The notes: a model not told the origin generated them from the sequence alone. A stretch of 61,868 nucleotides of DNA from Solimicrobium sp. (GCA_021155915.1 JAJNBE010000002.1:1-61868); one strand, 5' to 3'; shown: positions 1 through 9,745, counted from the stretch's first letter. Numbers and translations are program-made.

Positions 1-169
1 AATTAATTGAATGCTGTTTTGGCTATATTGAATACTGAGCCAATGGTTATAAAATTTTTTTTGATCGTGATAACAAAATTTTTCTTGTTGAATTTATTGT
101 TTTTATATACACAATTTTCCATTACAGAATATGGTCTTAATCGCAATAATTATTGGGTAGGATAGGAAA

Positions 170-940
170 ACTTTACTCGTTCCAAAATCTACAAATAACT
201 TGTTGAGTACTTACGGAAACGAAGAACAACAAGCAACGTTAGATCTGAACAACGTCAACCACTTTTAATTTCATATTTGGTCGTCCGGTTGTTTAGTGAA
301 AAAGAACACAATATAGTAATCACCCCGTTAGGTTTGAATTTCAGATAAATGCAGATGCCCATTTTGCTTTTGGGAACATGCAGGCCAGTCAATGCGTAAG
401 GTCTATGTCCAACTTAATCAATAATGCTGTGGATGCGTTGGACACTAAAATTTATGGCCTCATCACGATCAAATTGAATGCTGATGACCGATTTATTGCA
501 GTAACGATCACGATAATGGCAAGGGTATGTCCATAGGGCTGGTAGGTAGAGAAAAATGTTGAACCCCCAAAGTTTTACCGAACGTAAGGAAACTGGGCAG
601 GGTTTTCGGCTTACAGCAAGTCAGTAGTACCCTCGATTGTAACCAGGACGAAATGGGCATAAATTCAACTTCAAGCAAAGGGACGGCTATTCAGGTCACT
701 TTTCCTCGAATAAAAGCTGCAACCTAAATTACTCAGACCATTTATCATAAATTCAAAGGTATTGTTGTCATTCTAGATGATGAAGCCTCTATCCACGCAG
801 CTTGGGATACCAAGCTCTGGGCAGTATATGAAATATATCCGGCCTTAAAGTGTATCAATTCGAACAAGCTCAGGAAGCGTTGATTTTTTTTAAAGGGATT
901 AACTTTAAAGGATAAAATCGAATTGTGTCTTTGAGTCACT
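170..940 (+). pseudogene. Decayed histidine kinase with receiver remnant, cut by an IS element
   Basis: No long reading frame is open here, but the DNA matches the 3' half of the kinase gene at 9746-11050 piece by piece. The linker after the H-box (about 180-225), an N-box reading SNLINNAVDAL (about 410-445), a degraded G1 box (about 510-530) and the closing FPR motif (about 700-715) are all recognisable across several frameshifts. An in-frame TAA follows at 725-727. From 757 a receiver start reading GIVVILDDEASIHAAWDT is visible and matches the receiver of the hybrid kinase at 7139-9418. The copy is cut at 940 by the IS element. Weak similarity may resume at about 2280-2320. It is closest to the 9746-11050 paralogue, so this is a former third kinase of the locus. 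Confidence 0.8.
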
Positions 941-955
941 AGTGTCCGGTTTAAT
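941..955 (+). repeat. Left terminal inverted repeat of the IS
   Basis: AGTGTCCGGT is shared exactly with the reverse complement of the right end, followed by an AT-rich stretch that matches with one gap. Confidence 0.8.
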
Positions 956-1078
956 TAAGGGTTAAAACCAGCAAAGCTAATACTGGCGCTTGTTCTGGCA
1001 GTTTAAAGGGTGTCCACGATTTGAATTTGAAATTCGTCATTTGCGATAATCTCGGGTTTATGAGGCTTGGGGTTAAAT

Positions 1079-2248
1079 ATGAACGTGGGCAAAACATTGT
1101 TTGCGCAGGTGATGGAATTTGTGCCAGGGAAAAACTTCAGCCGCATCATTAGTCGGCATGCTGGTGATGTTAGAGTGCGTACTCTTAGTTGTGCTGATTT
1201 GTTTCGGATCATGGCATTCTCGCAATTGACCTGGCGTGAATCGTTGCGCGATATTGAAGTGTGTCTGACTGCCAATCGGACGAAATTGTTTCACATGGGA
1301 TTGAAGAGTATTCCGGCACGATCGACGCTGTCTGATGCACTCAATCAGCGTGACTGGCGAATTTATCATGCTCTGGCTCAGCGCCTGATTGTGCGAGCCA
1401 GAGAGTTGTACGCAGATACGCCAATGACTGTGGATCTTGATGTCAGCGTTTATGCGCTGGATGCGACAACGATTGACCTGTGTTTGTCGCTGTTCGGTTG
1501 GGCGCCATTTCGCAAGGCCAAAGCCGCGATTAAACTGCATACGCTGCTTGACCTGCGCGGGGCGATACCTGCATTTATCCATATTAGCGATGGAAAAATG
1601 CACGAAGTGAACGTACTCGATTTTTTGCCGATAGAAGCAGGCGCGTTCTATGTCACGGATCGGGGTTATTTGGATTTTGAGCGGCTCTACAATATGCATC
1701 AGGCAGGGGCTTTTTTTGTAACTCGCGCTAAAAGTAATATGAATTTCAGGTGTATTTATTCTGCGCCAGCGAGCAAAGACATGGGCATAATTTGTGACCA
1801 AACCATTTGTCTGAACGGATTTTATAAGGCGAAGGAATATCCGGAATATCTGCGTCGTATTCGTTTCAAAGACGCTGATACCGGTCAGACTTTGGTGTTT
1901 CTGACGAACAATACTACGTTGCCAGCAACAACGATTGCGGCCTTGTACAAAAGTCGTTGGCAGGTTAAATTGTTCCTCAAATGGATTAAGCAGCATTTGC
2001 GTATCAAACATTTTTTGGGCAACAGCGAAAATGCCGTGAAGACGCAAATTTGGTGCGCTATCTCGACGTATATACTGATCGCTATTATTAAAAAGGAATT
2101 GCAATTGAACGCCTCGCTCTACACTTTTTTACAGATTTTGTCGGTGTCCGTTTTTGAAAAAACTGAGATTTCATGCGCCTTTCAGACCGATGGCTACATT
2201 TCTGAACCAGTACTCATCGCTAACCAATTGAATTTATTCGATTTTTAA
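1079..2248 (+). CDS. IS4-family transposase, catalytic Glu replaced by Lys
   Basis: The protein has the order of an IS4-type DDE transposase: an N-terminal DUF4372-like region (MNVGKTLFAQVMEFVP), then a DDE domain. Numbered from an upstream TTG at 1067, the first Asp is D132 (LDATTIDLC) and the second is D198 (YVTDRGYLDF). The third motif normally reads YxxRWxxExFxKxxK, but here it is YKSRWQVKLFLKWIK. The Glu position (residue 301) is Lys, encoded AAA at about 1967-1969. The start was moved from that TTG to ATG 1079 because relatives begin at this MNxGKTLF motif. Length and reading frame are otherwise intact. Substitution of the third catalytic residue should abolish strand transfer, so the gene is probably dead although full length. 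Confidence 0.85.
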   Translation: MNVGKTLFAQVMEFVPGKNFSRIISRHAGDVRVRTLSCADLFRIMAFSQLTWRESLRDIEVCLTANRTKLFHMGLKSIPARSTLSDALNQRDWRIYHALAQRLIVRARELYADTPMTVDLDVSVYALDATTIDLCLSLFGWAPFRKAKAAIKLHTLLDLRGAIPAFIHISDGKMHEVNVLDFLPIEAGAFYVTDRGYLDFERLYNMHQAGAFFVTRAKSNMNFRCIYSAPASKDMGIICDQTICLNGFYKAKEYPEYLRRIRFKDADTGQTLVFLTNNTTLPATTIAALYKSRWQVKLFLKWIKQHLRIKHFLGNSENAVKTQIWCAISTYILIAIIKKELQLNASLYTFLQILSVSVFEKTEISCAFQTDGYISEPVLIANQLNLFDF

Positions 2249-2257
2249 CCGGACACT
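2243..2257 (-). repeat. Right terminal inverted repeat of the IS
   Basis: Reads AGTGTCCGGTTAAAA on the minus strand and pairs with the left end at 941. It overlaps the last codons of the transposase gene, as is common in compact insertion sequences. Confidence 0.8.
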
Positions 2258-2554
2258 ACTGATTAATTTTTCGGTGCTTCATGGAGTTATTGGAAAAGCG
2301 AAACACTAGGGAAGAAAAAATATACATAATATCAACCTGTTACAGGTCTACAGCCAACTCATAAAATTGCCTTAATGCTATCAAGCTTATTAAAGTAAGG
2401 GTTAACTATGATATCTAGAACAATAGAATTAATATAAAAATATAAAATTATGTAATTTTTGGAAAGGCAAACCTATTTCAGTTTGCCTGCATCAAGAGTA
2501 TTCAGACCGAATCATTTTCCGATTGCGTCGTTTTTTAGCAAAGGTATTAAAAGT
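2258..2554. other. Gap between IS and NRPS gene
   Basis: About 300 very AT-rich bases without a credible gene. The first 60 may be the far side of the kinase receiver interrupted by the IS. The remainder must hold the promoter of the NRPS gene, but I see no convincing -35/-10 pair. An upstream in-frame TTG at 2459 would extend the NRPS frame by 32 codons. I judge it less likely than ATG 2555. Confidence 0.4.
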
Positions 2555-5500
2555 ATGCATAAAATTAAGTGTCCTCCTAGTGCTAAAATATTTTCTGCAA
2601 ACTCTTCATTAGAACTAGAGAATTACAACTACGCTATGTTGTCTTCCGATCATCAAACTTCGCATAGCTTTTTGGATAAAATGCAACTACATACCGCTCT
2701 AATTAAACTATCCCCCTACGCAAAAACTTTTTACACAGAATGGTTATTAGAGCCAGATGGCTACCAATATAATATGCTGTCCGCTGATCAGATTTTGCGG
2801 GGTCATTTAGATGTTGCACGGTTACGCACAGCATTAAACCGATATGTTCTTGAACATGTTTTGTTGAGCAGTCATATCCAGGTGGTTGAGGGCGAGCCAC
2901 ATTGGGTTGCAAATGATACGGTAAGTGAATTGGACTATTCTTCTGAACCAGAGAGTGAAGCGAAGTTACTTTCCTATGTGCAGCGGCCCTTTGATGTTTA
3001 TAGTGGCCCGCTATACAGGTTCAAATTGATACGCTTAAGTAAAGATGAGTACCGACTAATTGTCGTTTTACACCATTTAGTTATGGATGGCATTTCATTA
3101 AACGAAGGACTTTTCGATGCCATATCAAATTACTATAATAATCCGGACTATACAGCAGAGCATAGTGTTGCCATACAGATAGAATTGTTGACCGAACTAG
3201 AAAAGAAATTAACTGCCAATTTAGACAGAAATAGAAACGCCTATCTAGGTTTCTGGCAGAAGCAGCTAGCTGAAGTGGAAAATATCGATTTAAGTTTTTT
3301 ACATGCCCCGTCTGTAAGCTCCGTTTCATCCGTGCAATCAAAATGCAACCCCATCGCGGAACTGAAGTTTAACTTTGAACCAGTTATATTGGACAAATTA
3401 ACAAAAATCACGGCACAGTATCAAATTACGCCTTATATTTATAGCCAATGCATTTTTGCAATTCTCCTGCATAAATATACTAGTCAAGCGCGTTTCGCTA
3501 TTAGTTATCCTGTAGCCATTAAAGAAGGGGCACATTTTATTTATGGTAGCCAGGTTAATCTCAATTTGCTTACCTACCATTTTACCCCTGAGACAACGCT
3601 GTTAAACGTTTTTAATCATGTTCGCTATTTTTTTTCGGTAAGCATTAAGGGTGAAATTAAGTACGGTTATTACCCCATTTATGACATTTTGCAAGCCGCA
3701 GATAACAATAGTCAATTGTTACAGTTAGCCTTTGAGCAAGCTCATTTTAGAGATAAGCCGTTTCGTTTTTTTGGTATTGAAAAAACAGAATCCTTGCGTA
3801 CGCTTAGTGTTGACGGGGCAACAAAAGATACAATAATTTTTGAGCAGGATGCCAGGCGTGGCAAATTAGATTTTAGAGTGAAATTTGATCGAGCATCGAT
3901 CAATGAAGAACTGCTACAGGCATTTATTGATAGCTATAAAAAATTGTTTGTTGATATGCTAGACGATGTGGCCAATTGCAAGGTCCAAAAATTAATTACA
4001 GACTACTCTTTACTGTCAGAAGAACAGTACCAGCAATTAGTTTACGATTACAATCATACGACTAAATATCATACGAAAACAAAGACAATTCATCAGGTAT
4101 TTGAAGAGCGTGTGGTAGAAACGCCGAATAATATAGCATTGGTTTACGAGAAAAAGACGTTAACATATCAAGAGTTAAACAAACGTGCTAATCAACTAGC
4201 ACGTTATATCAGTCATCAGTATTCGGTTCAACCTGATGACCTTATTGCACTCTGTTTAGATAAAACTGAGCATGTTATTATCACTATTCTTGCTATTTTC
4301 AAGTGCGGTGCCGCGTATGTGCCTATCGATCCGCATTCTCCCATTGATAGAATACAATATATAGTTGAAGATACTGATGCTAAAACAATATTTATTAATG
4401 AGCAATACAAAGGCAGACTAGATCCTATAATCGGCAAGAGGTCCTGTATAAGCTTGGATAACGAGTTGGTGATAAGTGCCGTCAACCGAGAGGAACCAAG
4501 CAATTTAGCGTTATCTGTAACACCCAAAAATTTAGCATACGTAATTTACACGAGTGGCACGACAGGACAGCCAAAGGGAGTGTTGCAACCGCATAATAAC
4601 GTGCTAAGTTTGCTAGATGCAACAGAAGACTTATATCAATTTAATGATAATGATGTTTGGTTATTGTTTCATTCTTATGTATTTGATTTTACTGTGTGGG
4701 AAATATGGGGAGCGCTAATTTATGGCGGAAAGCTCATTATTCCAAATAAGCATCAAATAAGAGATTTTGCAGAGCTGCATCAGTTGTGTAAAGATACTGG
4801 AGTCACAGTTCTCAACCAAACTCCCTCCGCTTTTTATCAATTTAGTGAAGCTATTTTAAAAAACAATAATCAACACTTAAGTAAACTGCGTTACATCATA
4901 TTTGGTGGCGAAAAGCTTAATTTTTCTGGACTAGCATCTTGGTTCAATAGTTTTTATAGAAATAAACCACAATTATTTAATATGTATGGAATTACCGAAT
5001 TGACGGTACTTTCTACGTTTAAAATAATTAAGCCAGATGATTTGGGAAGTGTTTCATGTATTGGAAAAATATTGCCTCAGCAAACTTGTTATGTTCTAGA
5101 TTCAAATTTATCTATTTTACCCTTAGGGGCTATTGGTGAACTACATATTGGAGGAGAAAGGTTGGCAAAAGGCTATCTAAATCAGCCAATGCTCACCAAA
5201 GAACGCTTTATCCCCAATCCTTTTCAGACAGAAAAAGAAAAAATGCTGGGAATAAATTCTCAGTTATATAAAACGGGGGATTTAGTTCGTCTCCTGTTAA
5301 GCGGAGATTTGGAATACATCACCCGTAACGACTCCCAGGTCAAAATTCGGGGCTATCGGATTGAATTAGGTGCAATCGAGGCGACCCTGACCAAATATCC
5401 AGGAATTACTCAGGCAGTCGTGTTATTAAAAACGGACTCCGACAGAATAGATAGGCCGAGTAAATATTTGGTTGCTTATTACAGGGCAAAAAAAATGCTA

Positions 5501-7132
5501 GATGAAATAAAAATTAGAGATTATTTAGCGCGGCATTTGAATAGTTATATGTGCCCCACCGTGATAATTTATTTAAATAGTTTCCCACTAACAGTAAATG
5601 GAAAAATAGATATTAAATCCTTGCCTACACGAAAATTTAAAAGAAATATTGATTATGTTGCTCCAAGTAATATACAAGAACAATTAGTTTGTGAAGCTTT
5701 TTCTAACCTCCTCGGCGTCAACCCAGTGGGCGTTACAGATGATTTTTTTGAGCTGGGGGGTGACTCTTTGAAAGCTATTACATTAACCGCTAGATTGCAG
5801 ACTTATTTTGCTATTAAAGTTATTGATATATTTAATTTTGGAACGCCAAAAAATATAGCTAAAAGGGTACTACTTTCTGGTAACGTGCTAAAACAACGTT
5901 TAAACGAAGTTAAACAAATCTATAGGCAACAAAAATCCTCGAAAAAACTGATAGCAGCAGAAATAAATCAGCAGGAGGAATTATATTTGGCCCAAATTAA
6001 AGATATAAGAATCGATGCTGCTAAAACGAAAAATATCACTTATGTATTGCTCACTGGCGCAACCGGTTACTTAGGCTGCCATCTTCTCTACCAATTATTA
6101 AAGCAAACCGACTATACTATATTTATTCTTATTCGCGCGAATACAAATCAAGAAGCAAAAGAACGAATTAGAAAAAAATATAAGTTTTATTTTGAAATCG
6201 ATTTAGCCGACTTAATTGAGAAACGGATATTTATTTTAAAGGGAGATTTAGAACTGCCATTGCTTGGATTAACAAAAACGGTATATGAAAAACTAGCGTC
6301 TAGAATTGACAGTATTATGCATGCAGCAGCGTTAGTTAAACATTATGGAGCAGAAGAAAAATTTTATTCCGCTAATGTACAAGCAACTATTAATTTATTA
6401 GGTTTTTCTAAATTAACTATACTAAAGGATTTTCATTATATTTCTACCACTTCCGTTCTGAATTTTGACAGTGTATCTGGCAATAAAGCATATATTGGTA
6501 CAGAGAACAATGCACCAGAAAATTTAGTATCTTCGAATAACATTTATGTAAAAACTAAATTGCAAGCGGAGTGCCAAGTTGTAAAGTACCGGGACTACGG
6601 CATTAATAGTAATATCTATCGTGTTGGTAATCTAACAATTAATTCCGAAAATTGTTGTTCCCAAGAAAATTTACATGAGAATGCGTTTGCCAATTGGTTG
6701 GATGGTCTGTTGTCGATGCAATGTATTGCAGCCGAAATTAGTACGGTCGAAATGTCCCAAGTTGACTTAACTGCAAAAGCTATTGTTAAATTGTTTGATC
6801 GAGAACAATTAGTTAATGATACATACCATATATTCAATCCAAATTTAGTCAAATTAACAAAGATTTTTCCAGACATTAAAACGTTATCGATAGAGAAATT
6901 TGTTGATAATGTTGCAAGAAAACTTTTAGATAGGAGCGACAACAATAATGAATCGTTACTGAGATTCGTATTACGTCAAGGTTGGCTTGAAAAGAGCGAT
7001 AATCAATATGGCACTGCAGTGAAATTGTTACAATCCAAAACGGCACACATTCTACAGCAACTAAATTTTAGATGGCCATCTATTACAAAAAAGCAGCTAA
7101 ACGCTTATCTCGAACAATTAAGAAAAACGTAA
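2555..7132 (+). CDS. Single-module NRPS: condensation-adenylation-carrier-thioester reductase
   Basis: The 1525-residue enzyme has, in order, a condensation domain (HHLVMDG at about 173), an adenylation domain (YTSGTTGQPKG at about 665, YGITE, YKTGD, NGK), a carrier domain (GGDSL, phosphopantetheine Ser about 1071) and a C-terminal NAD(P)H reductase (GATGYLG at 1168-1174, later YVKTK). The reductase should release the product as an aldehyde or alcohol instead of an acid. Pocket residues read by eye as D-F-W-N-I-G-M-V-L-K, one change from a threonine code (DFWNIGMVHK). ATG 2555 is preceded by AAAGG. Residues 10-32 are an imperfect copy of 56-78, an old 138-bp duplication. The gene lies 6 bp before a hybrid histidine kinase and is probably cotranscribed with it. 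The free condensation domain implies an acyl or aminoacyl donor made elsewhere. Confidence 0.88.
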   Translation: MHKIKCPPSAKIFSANSSLELENYNYAMLSSDHQTSHSFLDKMQLHTALIKLSPYAKTFYTEWLLEPDGYQYNMLSADQILRGHLDVARLRTALNRYVLEHVLLSSHIQVVEGEPHWVANDTVSELDYSSEPESEAKLLSYVQRPFDVYSGPLYRFKLIRLSKDEYRLIVVLHHLVMDGISLNEGLFDAISNYYNNPDYTAEHSVAIQIELLTELEKKLTANLDRNRNAYLGFWQKQLAEVENIDLSFLHAPSVSSVSSVQSKCNPIAELKFNFEPVILDKLTKITAQYQITPYIYSQCIFAILLHKYTSQARFAISYPVAIKEGAHFIYGSQVNLNLLTYHFTPETTLLNVFNHVRYFFSVSIKGEIKYGYYPIYDILQAADNNSQLLQLAFEQAHFRDKPFRFFGIEKTESLRTLSVDGATKDTIIFEQDARRGKLDFRVKFDRASINEELLQAFIDSYKKLFVDMLDDVANCKVQKLITDYSLLSEEQYQQLVYDYNHTTKYHTKTKTIHQVFEERVVETPNNIALVYEKKTLTYQELNKRANQLARYISHQYSVQPDDLIALCLDKTEHVIITILAIFKCGAAYVPIDPHSPIDRIQYIVEDTDAKTIFINEQYKGRLDPIIGKRSCISLDNELVISAVNREEPSNLALSVTPKNLAYVIYTSGTTGQPKGVLQPHNNVLSLLDATEDLYQFNDNDVWLLFHSYVFDFTVWEIWGALIYGGKLIIPNKHQIRDFAELHQLCKDTGVTVLNQTPSAFYQFSEAILKNNNQHLSKLRYIIFGGEKLNFSGLASWFNSFYRNKPQLFNMYGITELTVLSTFKIIKPDDLGSVSCIGKILPQQTCYVLDSNLSILPLGAIGELHIGGERLAKGYLNQPMLTKERFIPNPFQTEKEKMLGINSQLYKTGDLVRLLLSGDLEYITRNDSQVKIRGYRIELGAIEATLTKYPGITQAVVLLKTDSDRIDRPSKYLVAYYRAKKMLDEIKIRDYLARHLNSYMCPTVIIYLNSFPLTVNGKIDIKSLPTRKFKRNIDYVAPSNIQEQLVCEAFSNLLGVNPVGVTDDFFELGGDSLKAITLTARLQTYFAIKVIDIFNFGTPKNIAKRVLLSGNVLKQRLNEVKQIYRQQKSSKKLIAAEINQQEELYLAQIKDIRIDAAKTKNITYVLLTGATGYLGCHLLYQLLKQTDYTIFILIRANTNQEAKERIRKKYKFYFEIDLADLIEKRIFILKGDLELPLLGLTKTVYEKLASRIDSIMHAAALVKHYGAEEKFYSANVQATINLLGFSKLTILKDFHYISTTSVLNFDSVSGNKAYIGTENNAPENLVSSNNIYVKTKLQAECQVVKYRDYGINSNIYRVGNLTINSENCCSQENLHENAFANWLDGLLSMQCIAAEISTVEMSQVDLTAKAIVKLFDREQLVNDTYHIFNPNLVKLTKIFPDIKTLSIEKFVDNVARKLLDRSDNNNESLLRFVLRQGWLEKSDNQYGTAVKLLQSKTAHILQQLNFRWPSITKKQLNAYLEQLRKT

Positions 7133-7138
7133 ATTGCT

Positions 7139-9418
7139 ATGACTACACAAGATATCTATGCCGAGTTAGCAAAAACCGCCAAAATTATAGCCATGCCTTT
7201 TTATTGGTTAGACCTGAATCAGGTTATACGAGGGGCAAATGATCTTGTCGTGAGTGGACTTGGGTTAAAGTCATTTATAGATGTGGTTGGCAAAACGCCC
7301 TACGACCTCTATCCGTACGATTTAGCTCACGTCATCGCATTGCATCATCAAGCAGTAATAAGTAATGGTGAAACCATTGTTGTGGAAGAGGCCACTAGAA
7401 ATCATGCTACTGGTAAGGTCCAATATTACACTGCTACTATTTGGCCTTTACGTGGCGATAATGGAGAAATTGTCGGTACAGTGGGTACATCCACAGATAT
7501 TACCAATAAAAAAATTGCGGATGAGCGCTTAAGATATGAAAAGGTGTTAGCACATTTGACAATGGTAGCTGAAATTTTACCAGTACCAGTATATTGGCTT
7601 AGTATGACGCAGAAATTTGTAGGAATAAATGATTTAGTTTTACAGGTTATCGGAGCTAATTTTTGCAAGAAAGATTTAATTGGCAAGAGTCCGCTAGACA
7701 TTTACCCTGAGGTTATCGCCCTTAACATCATGCATCATCATACCGAGGTCATTCGTACGGGTGAGTTATTTTACGGCGAAGAATCAATTGAAGATCTAAC
7801 TACGGGGCAGCTAAAATATTTTAACGCTATTATTGCTCCATTGCGAGATGATGACGGTAATACTATCGGCACAATCGGAACATCGTTAGACATTACTGCA
7901 CGAAAAGAAGCGGAATTTTTGAAACTGGAAAACGAGGCTTATCAAGTGATCTCGCAAGAACAAGAAAAATTCCGAAAACTTGCAGATCAAGTCGCTCATG
8001 ACATTCGTTCACCGTTAGCTAGCTTGTTAATGATTGTAAAGGCATGCCAAGCTATTCCTGAAAGAGAACGCGTTGCGTTAAGAGAGGCGGCGGTTACTAT
8101 TGATGATATTGCAAATAATTTGTTAAATAATTACCGAAAAAAAGAAGGTACTGGTGATCAAGGTTTGATAACTGAAGTACGCGAAGCTGTTTTGGTTTCT
8201 CCCATTTTGTTACAAATTCTGACGGATAAAAGATATCAATATCAAAACCTCGCAGTCAAATTTGCTCATTACTTTAGTTCTGCCGGAAATTTTTCGTGGG
8301 TTAAAGTTGAACCGATTGCCTTTAAGCGCATGCTTTCTAATATAATTAATAATGCCGTTGATGCTCTTGGTCAGGAAGAGGGAAAAGTTGTACTGAATCT
8401 TGACTCAGATGAGGAATGCGTGCGCATCACCATTGAGGATAATGCTAAAGGTATGACGCCGGAGTTAGTTCAAAAAATCATGAATAATATTTCCGTAACC
8501 CAAGGCAAAAAGAATGGGCATGGTATTGGCTTAACCCAGGCAAGGGAAACTTTGGAAAATAATGAGGGTAAATGGGTTATTGATTCTCAAATTGGTCAGG
8601 GAACCAAGTTCAGTTTAATTTTTCCACGAACTCAGGCATTAGATTGGATAGCAGAAGCCATCGAATTAAATGATGATGATATCGTCATAATTTTAGATGA
8701 TGACAGTTCTATTCATATGGCATGGGAAACCCGTTTTGACAATATTTTGAAAAAGTTTCCACAGTTGACCATTAAGCACTTTTTGAGTGGTCAGGAAGCA
8801 CTTGATTTCGTTAATAGTCATCATTTAGCACAACAACAAAAAGTGGTTTTGCTAGCCGATTATGAATTATTGAAGCAAGAACTCAATGGTTTAGACGTAA
8901 TTGAAAAAACGCAAGTTAGCCGCTCCATTCTGGTAACAAGCCATTATGCTAACAAACAGATTCAGCAATTAGCTGCTATAACCAATACCAAAATATTGCC
9001 CAAACAATTAGCGTCTGATATTGTTATTAAAATCAGTCAAAAAGTTGCAAATGAATATATGAGTATATCCGACAAAGGCCTCAAAGAAGTAGATGTAATC
9101 TTTGTAGATGACGATCAACGCTTATTGGATAGCTTCATCTTTTTTGCTTTCAACAAAAAAGTAGACACTTTCCAAAATCCCCGAGATTTTTTGAATTGCG
9201 TTAATCAGTATCCTAAACATACTAAAATTATGTTAGACCATCATTTTGCTAACTTTGATCAAAAAGGCTTGCAAATTGCTGCTACTCTAAATGCTCTTGG
9301 GTTTACTCGGCTTTATTTACTTTCCGGGGAGAGTTTTTCAGCATGGCAAATTCCGGATTATTTAACTACTGTTATGAAGACAGACTTGGAAAAAGTTGAG
9401 GCTATCTTAAATCATTAG
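7139..9418 (+). CDS. Hybrid sensor histidine kinase, PAS-PAS-HisKA-HATPase-REC-REC
   Basis: This 759-residue protein has no obvious membrane segment and is probably cytoplasmic. Two tandem PAS domains (about 15-125 and 145-265) each open with a YWL...NDLV pattern and end in GTSxDIT. The phospho-acceptor is H287 in VAHDIRSPLASL. The ATPase domain has an N-box (NIINNAVDAL, about 400), a G1 box (DNAKGM) and a G2 box (GHGIGL). Two receiver domains follow: one from about 515 (ILDDDSS, candidate Asp in LLADYELL, Lys in ILPKQ) and one from about 645 (FVDDDQR, Asp in IMLDHHF, Lys in VMKTD). It follows the NRPS stop by 6 bases without a clear ribosome site, suggesting translational coupling. No DNA-binding output domain is fused, so an outside phosphotransfer partner is needed. 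Confidence 0.9.
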   Translation: MTTQDIYAELAKTAKIIAMPFYWLDLNQVIRGANDLVVSGLGLKSFIDVVGKTPYDLYPYDLAHVIALHHQAVISNGETIVVEEATRNHATGKVQYYTATIWPLRGDNGEIVGTVGTSTDITNKKIADERLRYEKVLAHLTMVAEILPVPVYWLSMTQKFVGINDLVLQVIGANFCKKDLIGKSPLDIYPEVIALNIMHHHTEVIRTGELFYGEESIEDLTTGQLKYFNAIIAPLRDDDGNTIGTIGTSLDITARKEAEFLKLENEAYQVISQEQEKFRKLADQVAHDIRSPLASLLMIVKACQAIPERERVALREAAVTIDDIANNLLNNYRKKEGTGDQGLITEVREAVLVSPILLQILTDKRYQYQNLAVKFAHYFSSAGNFSWVKVEPIAFKRMLSNIINNAVDALGQEEGKVVLNLDSDEECVRITIEDNAKGMTPELVQKIMNNISVTQGKKNGHGIGLTQARETLENNEGKWVIDSQIGQGTKFSLIFPRTQALDWIAEAIELNDDDIVIILDDDSSIHMAWETRFDNILKKFPQLTIKHFLSGQEALDFVNSHHLAQQQKVVLLADYELLKQELNGLDVIEKTQVSRSILVTSHYANKQIQQLAAITNTKILPKQLASDIVIKISQKVANEYMSISDKGLKEVDVIFVDDDQRLLDSFIFFAFNKKVDTFQNPRDFLNCVNQYPKHTKIMLDHHFANFDQKGLQIAATLNALGFTRLYLLSGESFSAWQIPDYLTTVMKTDLEKVEAILNH

Positions 9419-9512
9419 TTCTCGCATATTTGCGCCGTCATTAACATAATAATGCTACTTTTTTGTCGTCCTCATCCTGCCTCCCCCCATTTTGAAGTGT
9501 AGCCATCAATTT

Positions 9513-9528
9513 CCTCATGTACATGAGG
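9513..9528. promoter_or_regulatory. 16-bp perfect palindrome ahead of the second kinase gene
   Basis: CCTCATGTACATGAGG is a perfect 16-bp inverted repeat in the 327-bp space between the two kinase genes. It could be an operator or a small hairpin. A partly similar string (CCTCATGTAC, then ATACATC) occurs near 25978 between hflC and hisZ, so a dispersed repeat is an alternative. Confidence 0.35.
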
Positions 9529-9745
9529 CAACTGCACCAAAAATCTGCTTATTCTTGAGTAATCAAAATCAGTGTTCTGCCTTGTTAAATAATTTTTGAA
9601 CTACGTCGGCAACACTCTTTTTTACTTTCCCGACACTCACCGAGTGCAAATATGTTCTACCCTTTCAGATATCATATTTATTCAAAAATGTGAAAATCGA
9701 TTAATAGAGGAATATAACGAACAGTGGCAAAGAGGAACTAAAGGT

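Larger units (their letters stand above)
941..2257 (+). mobile_element. IS4-family insertion sequence
   Basis: A 1.3-kb element carries one transposase gene and near-perfect terminal inverted repeats. The left end begins AGTGTCCGGTTTAA at 941. The right end, read on the other strand from 2257, begins AGTGTCCGGTTAAA. A 3-bp ACT flanks both ends (938-940 and 2258-2260) and may be the target duplication or part of the terminal repeat. The element sits inside the decayed kinase gene, in its receiver region. The transposase lacks its catalytic Glu, so the copy is probably immobile by itself. Confidence 0.85.

Noticed and set aside
1073..2104. A 343-codon open frame on the minus strand inside the IS
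   Set aside because: Shadow of the transposase gene. Its translation shows no domain and it has no independent start signals.
9418..9745. CRISPR-like or tandem repeats in the kinase spacer
   Set aside because: Only one palindrome is present; there is no repeat-spacer periodicity.
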